NCBI RefSeq assembly: GCF_900116225.1
Contig: NZ_FOZZ01000011.1
Span: forward strand, 1 to 64,000
Reading direction: 5' to 3'
Source of the DNA: Sphingobacterium wenxiniae
Lineage (GTDB): Bacteria; Bacteroidota; Bacteroidia; Sphingobacteriales; Sphingobacteriaceae
DNA length: 64,000 nt
The position numbers and the translations under genes were made by a program. Shown piece by piece: positions 54,508-63,741 of the stretch. A model generated the notes under the pieces. The model was given only the letters and a program-made list of their open reading frames with translations, was not told where the DNA came from and searched no databases. The stretch's first letter is position 1. Each line of letters starts with the position of its first letter.

Positions 54508-54541
54508 AAAGAAATATCTGAATAAAGAGCAAGAAAAATGA
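54470..54541 (+). pseudogene. C-terminal remnant of a probable relaxosome accessory (mobilization) gene
   Basis: In the frame that ends at TGA 54539-54541 the sequence encodes ETKEIIRLTQEFEKKYLNKE then QEK, a charged helical tail of the kind that ends the mobilization protein preceding relaxase genes in Bacteroidota elements. The stop overlaps the relaxase start as ATGA, the normal coupling of such gene pairs. Only about 24 codons remain, fused by deletion to the integrase stub near 54470. Confidence 0.6.
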
Positions 54542-55802
54542 TTGCAAAAATCGGAAAGGGAAGCAATATGTACGGAGCGATTTTGTACAATCAGCAGAAA
54601 GTGGAAAAGGAAAACGGAGCGGTTCTGTTGCTCAACAAGATACCCGACACGGTGGACGGCAGGTATTCCGTTGCGTATTTTAATAAATGTTTTGAGCCGT
54701 ATCTGTCTGCCAATATCAAAACGGAAAAGACGGTACGGCACATTTCATTGAACCCCGATCCAAAAGACGAGGTAAGCGATGAACAGTTTACCGAAATGGC
54801 ACAGGAGTATATGGAGCGTATGGGTTACGGCAATCAGCCGTATATCGTATTCAAACATACGGACATTGACCGCACACATATACACATTGTTTCGACCTGC
54901 GTGGGCATTGATGGCAAGAAAATTCCCGATGATTACGACCACCCACGCTCAATGGCTGTCTGTCGGGATTTGGAAACCAAATACAACCTGCACAAAGCTA
55001 CCGAGCAGGAACAGAAACAAACCGATTAGATTTTCAAAAAGGTAGAACAGCAGAAAGGCGATATTAAAAGTCAAATGGCTTCGGTAGTTCGGCATCTGCC
55101 GAAGTATTACCAATACACAAGCATTGGAACATACAACGCTTTGCTTTCGTTTTTGAATATTACGGCAGAGGAAATAAAAGGCGAACGCAACGGAGAGCCG
55201 ATACACGGATTGGTATATTTCGCTTTGAACGATAAGGGAGAAAAAGTAAGCAATCCGTTTAAAGCGTCTTTGTTTGGCAAGCACGCAGGAGTAAACGGAT
55301 TACAACGGCACTTTGGACAGTCGAAAGAGAAAATGAAAACCAACCCTGCGAGGTCTGTCCTCAAAAATGCGGTGGAGCTTGCCATTCATACCACAGACAG
55401 CGAAAGGAATTTAAAAAGCAACTTGCCGAACAGAATATTCAGACGGTTGTCCGCAGGAACAACAGCGGACGGATTTACGGCATTACGTTTATTGACAATG
55501 GTAGCCGTACTGTTTGGAATGGCTCGCAGTTGGACAGAAACTTGTCTGCAAATCTGTTTAACGATTGGTGGAACAACGGAAACAAACCCGAATTGAAAGC
55601 TCAGGACAGCCCTGTTTCCAATACGGACCCGATAGACAACCAACCGACAAAAGACCTTTTTGAGTTCATCACACAGGAGCGTTCGCACAGTTCTGATTTG
55701 GGGTTGTTCAGCCTGTTGCCCCAAGCACAGGGCGAGGACTACGAGGAAGAACAGCTCGCCAATCGAATGAAGAAGAAAAAGAAGAAAGACAGGAAATTGT
55801 GA
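54538..55802 (+). pseudogene. Relaxase/mobilization nuclease (MobB/BmgA-like), inactivated
   Basis: Three pieces join into one relaxase of about 420 residues. The first (54538-55026) has MIAKIGKGSNMYGAILYNQQ, HISLNPDPKDEVSDEQF and VFKHTDIDRTHIHIVS, with the HxH metal site. An in-frame TAG at 55027-55029 interrupts it; the same frame continues with QMASVVRHLPKYYQY. A one-base loss (or equivalent) near 55400, in the A-rich stretch, shifts the frame, after which NRMKKKKKKDRKL ends at 55802. In working relatives the protein nicks oriT to start transfer. Two independent lesions make it non-functional. Confidence 0.85.
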
Positions 55803-55848
55803 ATACGTAAATGTTTATTTCAAATAATGCTAATTCCGTAAACCGCAC

Positions 55849-56757
55849 TTACTTTAAACCGAATAATGATTTTTCAATGGTGTTGTATTCAAACTGAAAG
55901 CCTGCTTTTTTTAGCTTTTCATTACTCACTTTTGAACCCTCCAACAACATTACAGACATTTCGCCGAGCAATAGTTGTATCAAGAATGCCGGTGCATTAG
56001 GTAAAATACTTGTCTTCCTGAAGGATTGAAGTAAAATTTTAGAAAAATCATTCATCGTGATATGCTCGGAAGAAACCACATTGAAGACACCTCTTATTTC
56101 ATCGGTTTGTAAAATAAATTCGTACAAACGAACCAAGTCACGTATATCTATCCATGGTAAAAATTGCCTTCCGTTTCCCAAAGCAATATTAATACCCCAT
56201 TTAGCCAACGGAGCTAATTTTTGGTACATACCACCCTCTTTTCCCAACACGACACCTTTCCTTAAAATAGTGGTGGCAATATCACTATTTTCAAATTGTA
56301 GTGCAGCTTTTTCCCATTGCTCACAAACAGAAGCTAAAAAGTCGTCGCCGCTATCAGAAATTTCTGTGAATATTTTAGTGGAAGTAACTGCTCCATAGTA
56401 CCCCACAGCAGATGAAGAAATGAAAGTGTCTAAACCAATATTTAGTCTATTGACATACTGGTACAGTAGGTCGATTGCCTTTATGCGGCTTTCGATGATT
56501 TTAACTTTCCTTTTTTTTGTCCATCGCTTTTCACCGATGTTAACCCCTGTCAGATTGATGATTATTGTAACACCGTCAAACGCCTTGCCATCAATAACAG
56601 CCTTCTCTATGTTCCATCGAAAATAATGTATATTTTCAGTCTCCGAAATATTGTTTCCTCGGGTTAAAACATGAACTATATAACCACAGTTTACGAGATG
56701 TTTTATCAATGCCTTCCCCACAAAACCTGTCCCTCCAGCAATCAGTATTTTTTTCAT
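55849..56757 (-). CDS. TIGR01777-family NAD-dependent epimerase/dehydratase-like protein
   Basis: The 302-residue protein opens with the Rossmann motif IAGGTGFVGKALIKHL and contains NLTGVNIGEKRWTKKRK and SSSAVGYYG, the marks of the TIGR01777 (YfcH-like) group of short-chain dehydrogenases. Function of the family is unclear; in eukaryotic and cyanobacterial relatives it is linked to cell division. It is the last gene of the carotenoid operon and overlaps idi by four bases. The expected end of the operon is the gap with the relaxase pseudogene. Confidence 0.88.
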   Translation of the reverse strand: MKKILIAGGTGFVGKALIKHLVNCGYIVHVLTRGNNISETENIHYFRWNIEKAVIDGKAFDGVTIIINLTGVNIGEKRWTKKRKVKIIESRIKAIDLLYQYVNRLNIGLDTFISSSAVGYYGAVTSTKIFTEISDSGDDFLASVCEQWEKAALQFENSDIATTILRKGVVLGKEGGMYQKLAPLAKWGINIALGNGRQFLPWIDIRDLVRLYEFILQTDEIRGVFNVVSSEHITMNDFSKILLQSFRKTSILPNAPAFLIQLLLGEMSVMLLEGSKVSNEKLKKAGFQFEYNTIEKSLFGLK

Positions 56758-57272
56758 CGTTCTATTTTTGAAAGCAATTCCGGGAGAGCCTGTTTAAACC
56801 ATACTGTATAAAGTGAGGGATTCTCATTTATATCTGATAATATTTCAGTAGGATTCATCCACTTATAATCCTGCACTTCATCGTCGTTGGGCAACGGATT
56901 CTGGTCAGAATAACCAACAAAAACATGGTCTAACTCGTGTTCGGTTAGGTTATTTTCGACAGTAGTGTAGTAGATAAACGAATACACCAGCTCTAAATTG
57001 GATTTCAACCCCATTTCATAGTTTAATCGTTCTAAAGCACTTGAACCTACATCTTCACCCCATTGCGGATGTGAACAACAGGTATTGGTCCACAAACCAC
57101 CACCATGATATTTATGTTTCGCCCGTTGCTGTAACAGCAATTCGCCTTTAGCATTAAAAATAAACACCGAAAATGCCCTGTGCAGCTCGCCTTGCTGATG
57201 AGCCAACAGCTTCTCCATCTCTCCGATGGCATTGTCTTCTCTATCTACAAGTACTACTTTGTTTCTTTCCAT
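56754..57272 (-). CDS. idi: Isopentenyl-diphosphate delta-isomerase, type I
   Basis: The 172-residue Nudix-type protein has HRAFSVFIFNAKGELLLQQRA, then WTNTCCSHPQWGE with the active-site cysteine, and ELDHVFVGYS with the metal-binding residues. It interconverts IPP and DMAPP, raising the supply of DMAPP for carotenoid synthesis. It abuts the photolyase gene (two bases) and overlaps the TIGR01777 gene. Confidence 0.95.
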   Translation of the reverse strand: MERNKVVLVDREDNAIGEMEKLLAHQQGELHRAFSVFIFNAKGELLLQQRAKHKYHGGGLWTNTCCSHPQWGEDVGSSALERLNYEMGLKSNLELVYSFIYYTTVENNLTEHELDHVFVGYSDQNPLPNDDEVQDYKWMNPTEILSDINENPSLYTVWFKQALPELLSKIER

Positions 57273-57274
57273 AT

Positions 57275-58582
57275 TTACGTATTTTCTTTAACCGCACCGG
57301 CATACACTTTCAAAGCTCTTTCTCGTGCGGCACTGTGTTCTACAATAGGTTGGGGATAGTTTTCTGTTCCAAATTCAGGAAGCCACTTTTTGATATAGAC
57401 CAAATCTTTATCGAATTTTTCAGTTTGTGTGGTTGGATTAAAAACCCTGAAGTACGGTGCGGCATCACAACCCGAACCTGCCGCCCATTGCCAGTTGCCG
57501 TTGTTGGCAGACAAATCGTAATCGTTGAGTTTTTGGGCAAAATACGCTTCGCCCCAACGCCAATCAATCAACAAATGCTTACACAAAAAACTCGCAACAA
57601 TCATCCGCACCCGATTGTGCATATAACCCGTTTCGTTGAGTTGTCGCATTCCGGCATCTACAATCGGATAGCCGGTTTTTCCGTTGCACCATCTTTGAAA
57701 TTCTTGCTCATTATTTCGCCATTGGATAGTATCGTATTTTGCTTTGAACGATTGATTTTCCACTTTTGGGAAATGATACAAAATCTGCATAAAAAAATCA
57801 CGCCAAATCAGTTCGTTGAGCCAAGTTTGATTGTGTTCTAAGGCAAAAGCCACACATTTTCTGACCGAAATAGTTCCGAAACGCAAAGCAATTCCCAATT
57901 GAGTTGTTCTTTGTAATACCGGATAATCTCTGTATTTATCGTAATCGGAAATTATAGCAATATCCAATTTTGGTATTTCAAAAATCATATCCGTTTTTTC
58001 AAAACCAATTTCTTCTAAAGAATGAATTTCTTTAAAATCCTGCTTTAGAAAATTTGTAAAATCCGTTTTGTACGGCTTATAATGTTCTTCTGTTAATCGT
58101 TCTTTCCATTTTTTGGAATAAGGCGTGTAAACCGTGTAAGGCGTGCCGTCATTTTTCAGCACATCGTTTTTGTCAAATATCACTTGGTCTTTATATGCTC
58201 TGAAAGGAATGTTTTGCTCGCTGAAAAAATGATAAATCTCCATATCTCTTTTTATCGCTTGGGGTTCGTAATCCCGATTGCAAAAAACAGCTTGGACGTC
58301 AAATTCCTCCAAAAGCATTTTAAAAATATCCATTGGATTTCCGTAAAAAGTATTCAGCCTTGCATTGGATGATTTTAGTCGATAATTTATGTCGGAAAGA
58401 GCCTGATGAATATAATCCACTCTTCGGTCTTTTTTATCTTCAAAGCGTTTCAAAATATTTGCATCGAAAATAAAAATCGGCAAAACAGGATATTCCGAAG
58501 CTAATGCCTGATACAAACTGGCATTATCTTCCAGACGCAAGTCCCTACGAAACCAAAAAACGGATACCTTACTTTTCATCAA
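57275..58582 (-). CDS. phrB: Deoxyribodipyrimidine photolyase (cryptochrome/photolyase family, class I type)
   Basis: The 435-residue protein begins VFWFRRDLRLEDNASLYQAL (antenna-binding Rossmann domain) and has the FAD-binding region ELIWRDFFMQIL, then GKTGYPIVDAGMRQLNETGYMHNR and DYDLSANNGNWQWAAG. It repairs UV-induced cyclobutane pyrimidine dimers with light. Its place in a carotenoid operon makes the operon a general light-protection unit. It overlaps the upstream gene by four bases. Confidence 0.93.
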   Translation of the reverse strand: MMKSKVSVFWFRRDLRLEDNASLYQALASEYPVLPIFIFDANILKRFEDKKDRRVDYIHQALSDINYRLKSSNARLNTFYGNPMDIFKMLLEEFDVQAVFCNRDYEPQAIKRDMEIYHFFSEQNIPFRAYKDQVIFDKNDVLKNDGTPYTVYTPYSKKWKERLTEEHYKPYKTDFTNFLKQDFKEIHSLEEIGFEKTDMIFEIPKLDIAIISDYDKYRDYPVLQRTTQLGIALRFGTISVRKCVAFALEHNQTWLNELIWRDFFMQILYHFPKVENQSFKAKYDTIQWRNNEQEFQRWCNGKTGYPIVDAGMRQLNETGYMHNRVRMIVASFLCKHLLIDWRWGEAYFAQKLNDYDLSANNGNWQWAAGSGCDAAPYFRVFNPTTQTEKFDKDLVYIKKWLPEFGTENYPQPIVEHSAARERALKVYAGAVKENT

Positions 58583-59340
58583 ACCGATTTTTTCATAAAA
58601 ATCTGAACAGCAATATTTCCAAAAATGAATACCGCAACACTTAATGCCGTGATAAAAACACTATCATTGTTCGGTTGATTGGCTACTGCAATCGCCAGCA
58701 ATGCCCAAACGGAAACCAGCGCAAACACCGGCATTTTTTGCTTCCAAAGCATAAATAAATGAACCAATGCAGCAATTAAAATCATCATAATCGTCCAAGT
58801 AGTTTCTGAAAGCCCAAAGCCGTTCCATGCTACTTTTTTTAATAAAAAGGCTGCATTCGCAATCAACGCAACCGAAATCCAACCTGCATAAATATGAAAA
58901 GGAAATCGGAGAAAAAGCCGTGTTTTCAAGTTGGCAGATTGAAGCTCAGGCTTGATTTGCTGTACTATTTTCAATAATGAAACAAAAATAACAACCATTA
59001 AAAGAATAGAAAGGAACGTATAGCCATACATCCACGTCACCACCCACAAGCTGTTGGCTATGCAGGATATGACAAACCACCAACCAATAGTTGAAACAGT
59101 TTTTCCTTTCGTTTCGGTCCTTTTTGTTAGCGGACCATAGTAAATCACAAAACCCAAAAGTCCGATGTAAATAATTCCCCATATAGAAAACGCATATCCT
59201 GCCGGAGTAAACAGCGTTGGATGTTTTGCCGAAATACTTGCCATTGTCTCGCCATTAAGCATACCACTACTGGAGAGATAGTTTATGGCGATGGTTGCGA
59301 CTAAAGCAAGCCCATTTAAAAGTTGAAATTTATTCTTCAT
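58579..59340 (-). CDS. Membrane protein related to tryptophan-rich sensory (TspO/MBR-like) proteins
   Basis: The 253-residue protein has about seven membrane helices. FTPAGYAFSIWGIIYIGLLGF near residue 45 and the Trp-rich segments WWFVISCIANSLWVVTWMYG are the features by which such proteins are called tryptophan-rich sensory. Carotenoid operons of Bacteroidota often carry it; its task is unknown, perhaps transport or sensing of a tetrapyrrole or isoprenoid. It overlaps both neighbours. Confidence 0.75.
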   Translation of the reverse strand: MKNKFQLLNGLALVATIAINYLSSSGMLNGETMASISAKHPTLFTPAGYAFSIWGIIYIGLLGFVIYYGPLTKRTETKGKTVSTIGWWFVISCIANSLWVVTWMYGYTFLSILLMVVIFVSLLKIVQQIKPELQSANLKTRLFLRFPFHIYAGWISVALIANAAFLLKKVAWNGFGLSETTWTIMMILIAALVHLFMLWKQKMPVFALVSVWALLAIAVANQPNNDSVFITALSVAVFIFGNIAVQIFMKKSV

Positions 59341-60040
59341 TACCTTGCTGTTTTAGTGATTTACCAGAAAATTTCTTGAAAAAATACAGCACCAAAAGAA
59401 ACTGCGTATAGCCATATACCGCATCTTCTATGGGTATCGTTCCCATTCGTATGCCCAAAAAATCACCGGGATTGTAATTCACGATAGGCGATTCTAATCC
59501 TGTCCCTGTCAATACACCATTTACCGGGAAGAAGCCCAACATCAAAACCGTAAACACCATTGATGCCTTACTAATCCAATCTGCACGAACGATAAAATGC
59601 AGATAGATTAAGGTTGCTATTGTTGCGATAGCTGTTACCAGTGTGTAAATTTTGTCGTGATGCAATAGTGCCATCACAGCACATACGATTACAGTTACAA
59701 AAACAATCAGGTTGTTAAATCCCGAAAGCCAATCCAACTTGAAAAATTTGTCAAAACAGAAATAGGTAAACACACAGGAAAACGGAATACAGATAAAAAA
59801 CAGCCATTCTTCCAGAGGCAATCCTGCGATGACTATGCCAAGCGTATAATCAGTATTGAACCACCAAACGCCTCTTGCCGTAAACCAAACATCCCATGCG
59901 ATGAAAGGAATGGCCACCAAAACAGCCGATTTCAGAAATGCTCCGAAATGTCGATTAAAGAGTATTCTTCGGTCAAAAGATGCGATGAAACAAATGATGA
60001 CCGTGAAAAACAGGATTAATGCGTAAGTATAAGCCATCAT
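59330..60040 (-). CDS. Lycopene cyclase, CrtYcd-type membrane protein
   Basis: The 236-residue protein consists of two tandem three-helix lycopene cyclase domains. The first has DVWFTARGVWWFN and GLPLEEWLFFICIP, the second NGVLTGTGLESPIVNYNPGDFLGI and GTIPIEDAVYGYTQFLLVL, each with the conserved acidic pair. This is the fused form of the heterodimeric CrtYc/CrtYd cyclases. It turns lycopene into beta-carotene. Overlaps crtZ by four bases. Confidence 0.92.
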   Translation of the reverse strand: MMAYTYALILFFTVIICFIASFDRRILFNRHFGAFLKSAVLVAIPFIAWDVWFTARGVWWFNTDYTLGIVIAGLPLEEWLFFICIPFSCVFTYFCFDKFFKLDWLSGFNNLIVFVTVIVCAVMALLHHDKIYTLVTAIATIATLIYLHFIVRADWISKASMVFTVLMLGFFPVNGVLTGTGLESPIVNYNPGDFLGIRMGTIPIEDAVYGYTQFLLVLYFFKKFSGKSLKQQGNEE

Positions 60041-60495
60041 TTTTTAGCGGAATTAAAATACATTCTGAAATATTTGAAAGGCACGTACAGAAATCCGAAA
60101 CATTCGCCATCTTCTTTTCCCGTGTGCTTGTGATGCTGTTTGTGAGCTCTGCGAAGTGCCAAGAAATAGGGGTTTTGAGTACGACTGAAAATTTTGATGC
60201 GTTGATGAATAAAAATATCGTGTACGAAAAAATAAGCCATTCCGTACAGCATTATTCCCAAGCCGATAAAGAATAAATAATTAAGATCCTTTAACGAACC
60301 GAAGTACATCAGAGCTATCGTTGGCAAGGAAAATATCACAAAGAAATAGTCGTTCATTTCCAAAATGCCCTCATTGCTATGGTCGTGGTGGTCCCTGTGC
60401 AAAACCCACAAAAAGCCGTGCATCACGTATTTGTGGATAATCCAGGTTGCTCCTTCCATCAATATAAATGTGAGCAATGCGATTAATACGTTCAT
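60037..60495 (-). CDS. crtZ: Beta-carotene hydroxylase
   Basis: The 152-residue membrane protein has the histidine boxes of non-heme di-iron hydroxylases: HKYVMHGFLWVLHRDHH, FVHDIFIHQRI and RAHKQHHKH. It adds 3- and 3'-hydroxyls to beta-carotene, giving zeaxanthin. Length and motif order fit CrtZ rather than fatty acid hydroxylases. No ketolase gene (crtW) is visible in the window. Confidence 0.95.
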   Translation of the reverse strand: MNVLIALLTFILMEGATWIIHKYVMHGFLWVLHRDHHDHSNEGILEMNDYFFVIFSLPTIALMYFGSLKDLNYLFFIGLGIMLYGMAYFFVHDIFIHQRIKIFSRTQNPYFLALRRAHKQHHKHTGKEDGECFGFLYVPFKYFRMYFNSAKK

Positions 60496-60962
60496 ATCGA
60501 AATCTTTTTTTTAAATTGTTGTTCTAAAACTTGGTAGCGAAAATCGAAAATCGACTCCAATTTCTTTTTTACAAATGCCCGATGTGCCATAGTTCCCAAA
60601 ACACCGAAAGGCAACTCATATTCTACCGTATCTTTCATCAGCACACCGTCTGCGTTGGGAATAAATTCGTGAAAATGATTCCAATATTTGTAAGGTCCTT
60701 TTTGTTGAAAATCGGTGAAACTTTTGCGTGTATCTACCTGCGTTATTTTTGTCCGCCATTGTAGCGGAATACGTAATATCGGTGAAACGGTATAATCGAT
60801 AATCATTCCCTTGAAAATCGGTTCGTTTTGAAAATCGGACAATACCGTAAATCCCATATCCTTTGGTGTTATTTTCGACAAATTCATTGGGGAAGAGAAA
60901 AATGCCCAAGCCGTTTCTATATTGCAATGCAATTGTTGTTCTCTGTATAATCGATGTTTCAT
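60492..60962 (-). CDS. SRPBCC-family (START-like) protein in the carotenoid operon
   Basis: The 156-residue protein shows the pattern of SRPBCC ligand-binding folds: HCNIETAWAFFSSPMNLSKI, VSPILRIPLQWRTKI, YWNHFHEFIPNADGVLMKDT and a C-terminal long helix (FDFRYQVLEQQFKKK). Such folds hold hydrophobic molecules. It may carry or present a carotenoid intermediate; this is inferred only from location. Overlaps crtZ by four bases. Confidence 0.82.
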   Translation of the reverse strand: MKHRLYREQQLHCNIETAWAFFSSPMNLSKITPKDMGFTVLSDFQNEPIFKGMIIDYTVSPILRIPLQWRTKITQVDTRKSFTDFQQKGPYKYWNHFHEFIPNADGVLMKDTVEYELPFGVLGTMAHRAFVKKKLESIFDFRYQVLEQQFKKKISI

Positions 60963-60965
60963 TTT

Positions 60966-61430
60966 CTATTCTTTTAGCAAGGATTCTATGTGCCTATTCA
61001 GTACAGGCGATTTTATTTGACTTCGATTGTTCTTAATAAATTGTATGTCCTCTGTTATGTTTGATTTATACCCCAAAAAAGACGGTGCATTTTTCTGAAC
61101 AGAAAGTCGGATAAACCTCAACTTAACATTATCCGGCTCCTTTTTAATGGCTTCTTCTATGTTTTTCTTTCCTTCTTTAAATGTATTGAGCTTGCTCATC
61201 GTACTAAAAACGTGGTTTGCCCAAATGGTCTGCAAGCCTCCCAGATACCCCAAATGTGTACTCGAATTGTTTTTTGTTCCTTTCAAATTCGCTATCGCAC
61301 TTTTGCACAGTTCCTCGTTTGAAGCCATTTTATCGTAATTTTTTCGTACATCGTCTAATATGTCTGCACGCATTTCAGAGATTACAAAAAGATAAAGTAC
61401 AGACATCAGCAAAATGAATGTTTTTGTCAT
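60966..61430 (-). CDS. Small exported protein of unknown function in the carotenoid operon
   Basis: The 154-residue protein has a signal peptide (about 1-22, ending MRADI). The remainder is helical and contains EEAIKKEPDNVKLRFIRLSVQKNAPSF-type segments that look like a degenerate tetratricopeptide repeat. I do not recognise a named family. It overlaps crtB by four bases, so it is translated together with the pathway genes and probably has a role in the same envelope process. Confidence 0.7.
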   Translation of the reverse strand: MTKTFILLMSVLYLFVISEMRADILDDVRKNYDKMASNEELCKSAIANLKGTKNNSSTHLGYLGGLQTIWANHVFSTMSKLNTFKEGKKNIEEAIKKEPDNVKLRFIRLSVQKNAPSFLGYKSNITEDIQFIKNNRSQIKSPVLNRHIESLLKE

Positions 61431-62263
61431 AGAAAAGCCGTTTTATATCTTACATAACTTGTAAGCGCTACATAAGCTTTTTCAGAATTGTGAATACGCA
61501 CCCTGTTATTCAGTATCTCTTTCGACGATTTTCTTTTTATCTTTTTAAACAATGACCAATAATATTTATAAGCCAGATACACCCCAAAAATTGAAGAGCT
61601 TGGGAGCTTCTTAATGCCGATTAGAGCTTCTTTGAATTCTTCTTCAATCTCTGTTTCTATTTCGGATTTCACAGCATTGTCAAATACATTCATATCGATA
61701 TTCGGAAAATAAGTGCGTCCCAAAATCTGATAATCGTCTTTCAAATCCCTCAAGAAATTAATTTTCTGAAACGCCGAACCCAGCTTCATTGCATAGGGTT
61801 TTAGCTCTTCGTATTTTTCGTTATTTCCATTGGTAAAAACCTGCAAACACATCAAGCCAACCACTTCTGCCGACCCGAAAATATATTCTTTGTATAATTC
61901 ATAATTATAATCTACTTGTTGCAAATCCATTTCCATACTGTGCAAAAATTGGTCAATCAGATTTTTGTCCATAGCGTATTTGTGCACTGTTTCCTGAAAG
62001 GATTGTAAAATCGGATTCAGAGAAATTTTTTCTGATAAAGCGTTTTCTGTTTCCATTTTCAAACGGTTAAGCAATTTGCTTTTGTCGTAATCGTGAAAGC
62101 TGTCCACGATTTCATCTGCCAATCTTACATAGCCGTAAATTGCATAAATAGCCTTACGAATAGCGGGCTTTAGCGCTAAAATACCCAAAGAAAAACTAGT
62201 GCTGTATTTTTGGGTGGTTATCTTACTTACCGAGTAAGAGAGTTCGTCAAATAGATGTTTCAT
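61427..62263 (-). CDS. crtB: Phytoene synthase
   Basis: The 278-residue protein has both aspartate-rich motifs of squalene/phytoene synthases: VRLADEIVDSF near residue 47 and LRDLKDDYQILGRTYFP near 168. It condenses two geranylgeranyl diphosphates to phytoene, the first committed carotenoid step. It follows crtI with a five-base gap. Confidence 0.95.
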   Translation of the reverse strand: MKHLFDELSYSVSKITTQKYSTSFSLGILALKPAIRKAIYAIYGYVRLADEIVDSFHDYDKSKLLNRLKMETENALSEKISLNPILQSFQETVHKYAMDKNLIDQFLHSMEMDLQQVDYNYELYKEYIFGSAEVVGLMCLQVFTNGNNEKYEELKPYAMKLGSAFQKINFLRDLKDDYQILGRTYFPNIDMNVFDNAVKSEIETEIEEEFKEALIGIKKLPSSSIFGVYLAYKYYWSLFKKIKRKSSKEILNNRVRIHNSEKAYVALTSYVRYKTAFL

Positions 62264-62268
62264 ATTAC

Positions 62269-63741
62269 TCAGTTTTTGATTTTGTTTATTTCGTTGGCTA
62301 CAATTTTTCCCGATATGATTGACGGCGGAACACCGGGGCCCGGAACCGTCAGCTGACCCGTGTAGAATAAGTTTTTCAGTTTTTTATTGCTGATTTTAGG
62401 TTTTAAAACCGCAGTCTGACCAAGCGTATTTGCCAGTCCGTAGGCATTGCCTCCGTAGGCATTATAATCTGACATAAAATCGCTGACGCAATAACTTTTT
62501 TTGTATTCTATTGTAGATTGCAAATCCCTCATGCCTGTGTGCTTTTCGATTCTTGAAAGCATTTCTGTTAAGTATTTTTCCCTAACAACCTCTTCATCGT
62601 TTATCCCGATAGCCAAAGGCATTAGCAAAAACAAATTTTCTTTTCCTAAGGGAGCAACATTCTTATCAGTTTTTGACGGACAGCAAGCGTAGAACAAAGG
62701 TTTTTCAGGCCATTTTTTTTCTTTATAAATACAGTCAATATGCTCGTCCAGATCATTCTCAAAGAAAAGCGTGTGGTGTTTCAGGTTGGGAATGGTTTCA
62801 TTGACACCCAAATAGAAAATCAGGCTCGATGGTGCAAATGTCTTTTTTTCCCAATAAGTCTCATCATAATTTCTATATTCCCTATCCAAAAGTGTTTCGG
62901 TATGATGATAATCCGAAGAAGCAACCACGACATCAAATTCATAGTTTTTGCTATCGATAGTCAAAGATTTCACCTTGTCGGTCTGTGTATTGATGCGTTC
63001 AACGGTTTTATTAAAATGAAAACTTACACCCTGTTTCTCGGCTATTTTTTTCATCGCCAGTACCAATTGATAAAAGCCGCCCAAAGGATAATGTGTTCCC
63101 AAAGCATAACCTCCGTAGTTCATAAGGCTATACAATGCCGGAATGTTTTTGGGAGAAGCACCCAAGAAAATTACGGGAAATTCCATTAAGGTTCTCAGTT
63201 TATCACTTTTAAAATATCGGGCGACATAAGTTCTGAAATTAGTGAACAAATCCAGCTTCAAGGCACTTTTTGCTATTTTGGGAGAAATAAATTCTGCCCA
63301 GTTATGGCAAGGTTTATTCACAAAATCCTGCATACCTACTTCGTACTTGAATTTTGCAGATTGCATAAATTTTTCTAATTGCGACGCTGCACCTTTTTCG
63401 ATTTGTTCGAACACGATTTTCAATTCCCCCAAACTTTCAGGCACATCAATTTTCTCATTAGAAAAAATCATCTCAAACTGTGGATTTAATGAAATCATCT
63501 CAAAGAAATCAGCCGTTTTGTAGCCGAAATCGGCAAAGAAGCCCTCTATAATATCCGGCATCCAATACCAGCTAGGCCCCATGTCAAAAACGTAGCCTTG
63601 TTCGGTAGTAAATTGCCTTGCCCTGCCACCTGGGTGGTCGTGCTTTTCAAAAACGTGTACATCATTTCCCGCTTTTGCCAGATATGCCGCAGCTGACAAA
63701 CCCGAAAACCCCGAACCGATAACAGCTATTTTCTTTTTCAT
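62269..63741 (-). CDS. crtI: Phytoene desaturase
   Basis: The 490-residue flavoprotein starts with the FAD-binding motif [18 protein letters not shown] followed by GGRARQF, and ends with [20 protein letters not shown], the conserved CrtI C-terminal signature. It introduces four double bonds into phytoene to give lycopene. It overlaps the MarR-type gene by four bases, so the regulator is translated with it. Confidence 0.95.
   Translation of the reverse strand: MKKKIAVIGSGFSGLSAAAYLAKAGNDVHVFEKHDHPGGRARQFTTEQGYVFDMGPSWYWMPDIIEGFFADFGYKTADFFEMISLNPQFEMIFSNEKIDVPESLGELKIVFEQIEKGAASQLEKFMQSAKFKYEVGMQDFVNKPCHNWAEFISPKIAKSALKLDLFTNFRTYVARYFKSDKLRTLMEFPVIFLGASPKNIPALYSLMNYGGYALGTHYPLGGFYQLVLAMKKIAEKQGVSFHFNKTVERINTQTDKVKSLTIDSKNYEFDVVVASSDYHHTETLLDREYRNYDETYWEKKTFAPSSLIFYLGVNETIPNLKHHTLFFENDLDEHIDCIYKEKKWPEKPLFYACCPSKTDKNVAPLGKENLFLLMPLAIGINDEEVVREKYLTEMLSRIEKHTGMRDLQSTIEYKKSYCVSDFMSDYNAYGGNAYGLANTLGQTAVLKPKISNKKLKNLFYTGQLTVPGPGVPPSIISGKIVANEINKIKN

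Noticed and set aside
57173-57841. 222-codon plus-strand frame opposite idi and the photolyase gene
   Set aside because: It is fully antisense to two well-recognised genes and has no motif.
62740-63189. 149-codon plus-strand frame opposite crtI
   Set aside because: Antisense to conserved FAD-enzyme sequence.
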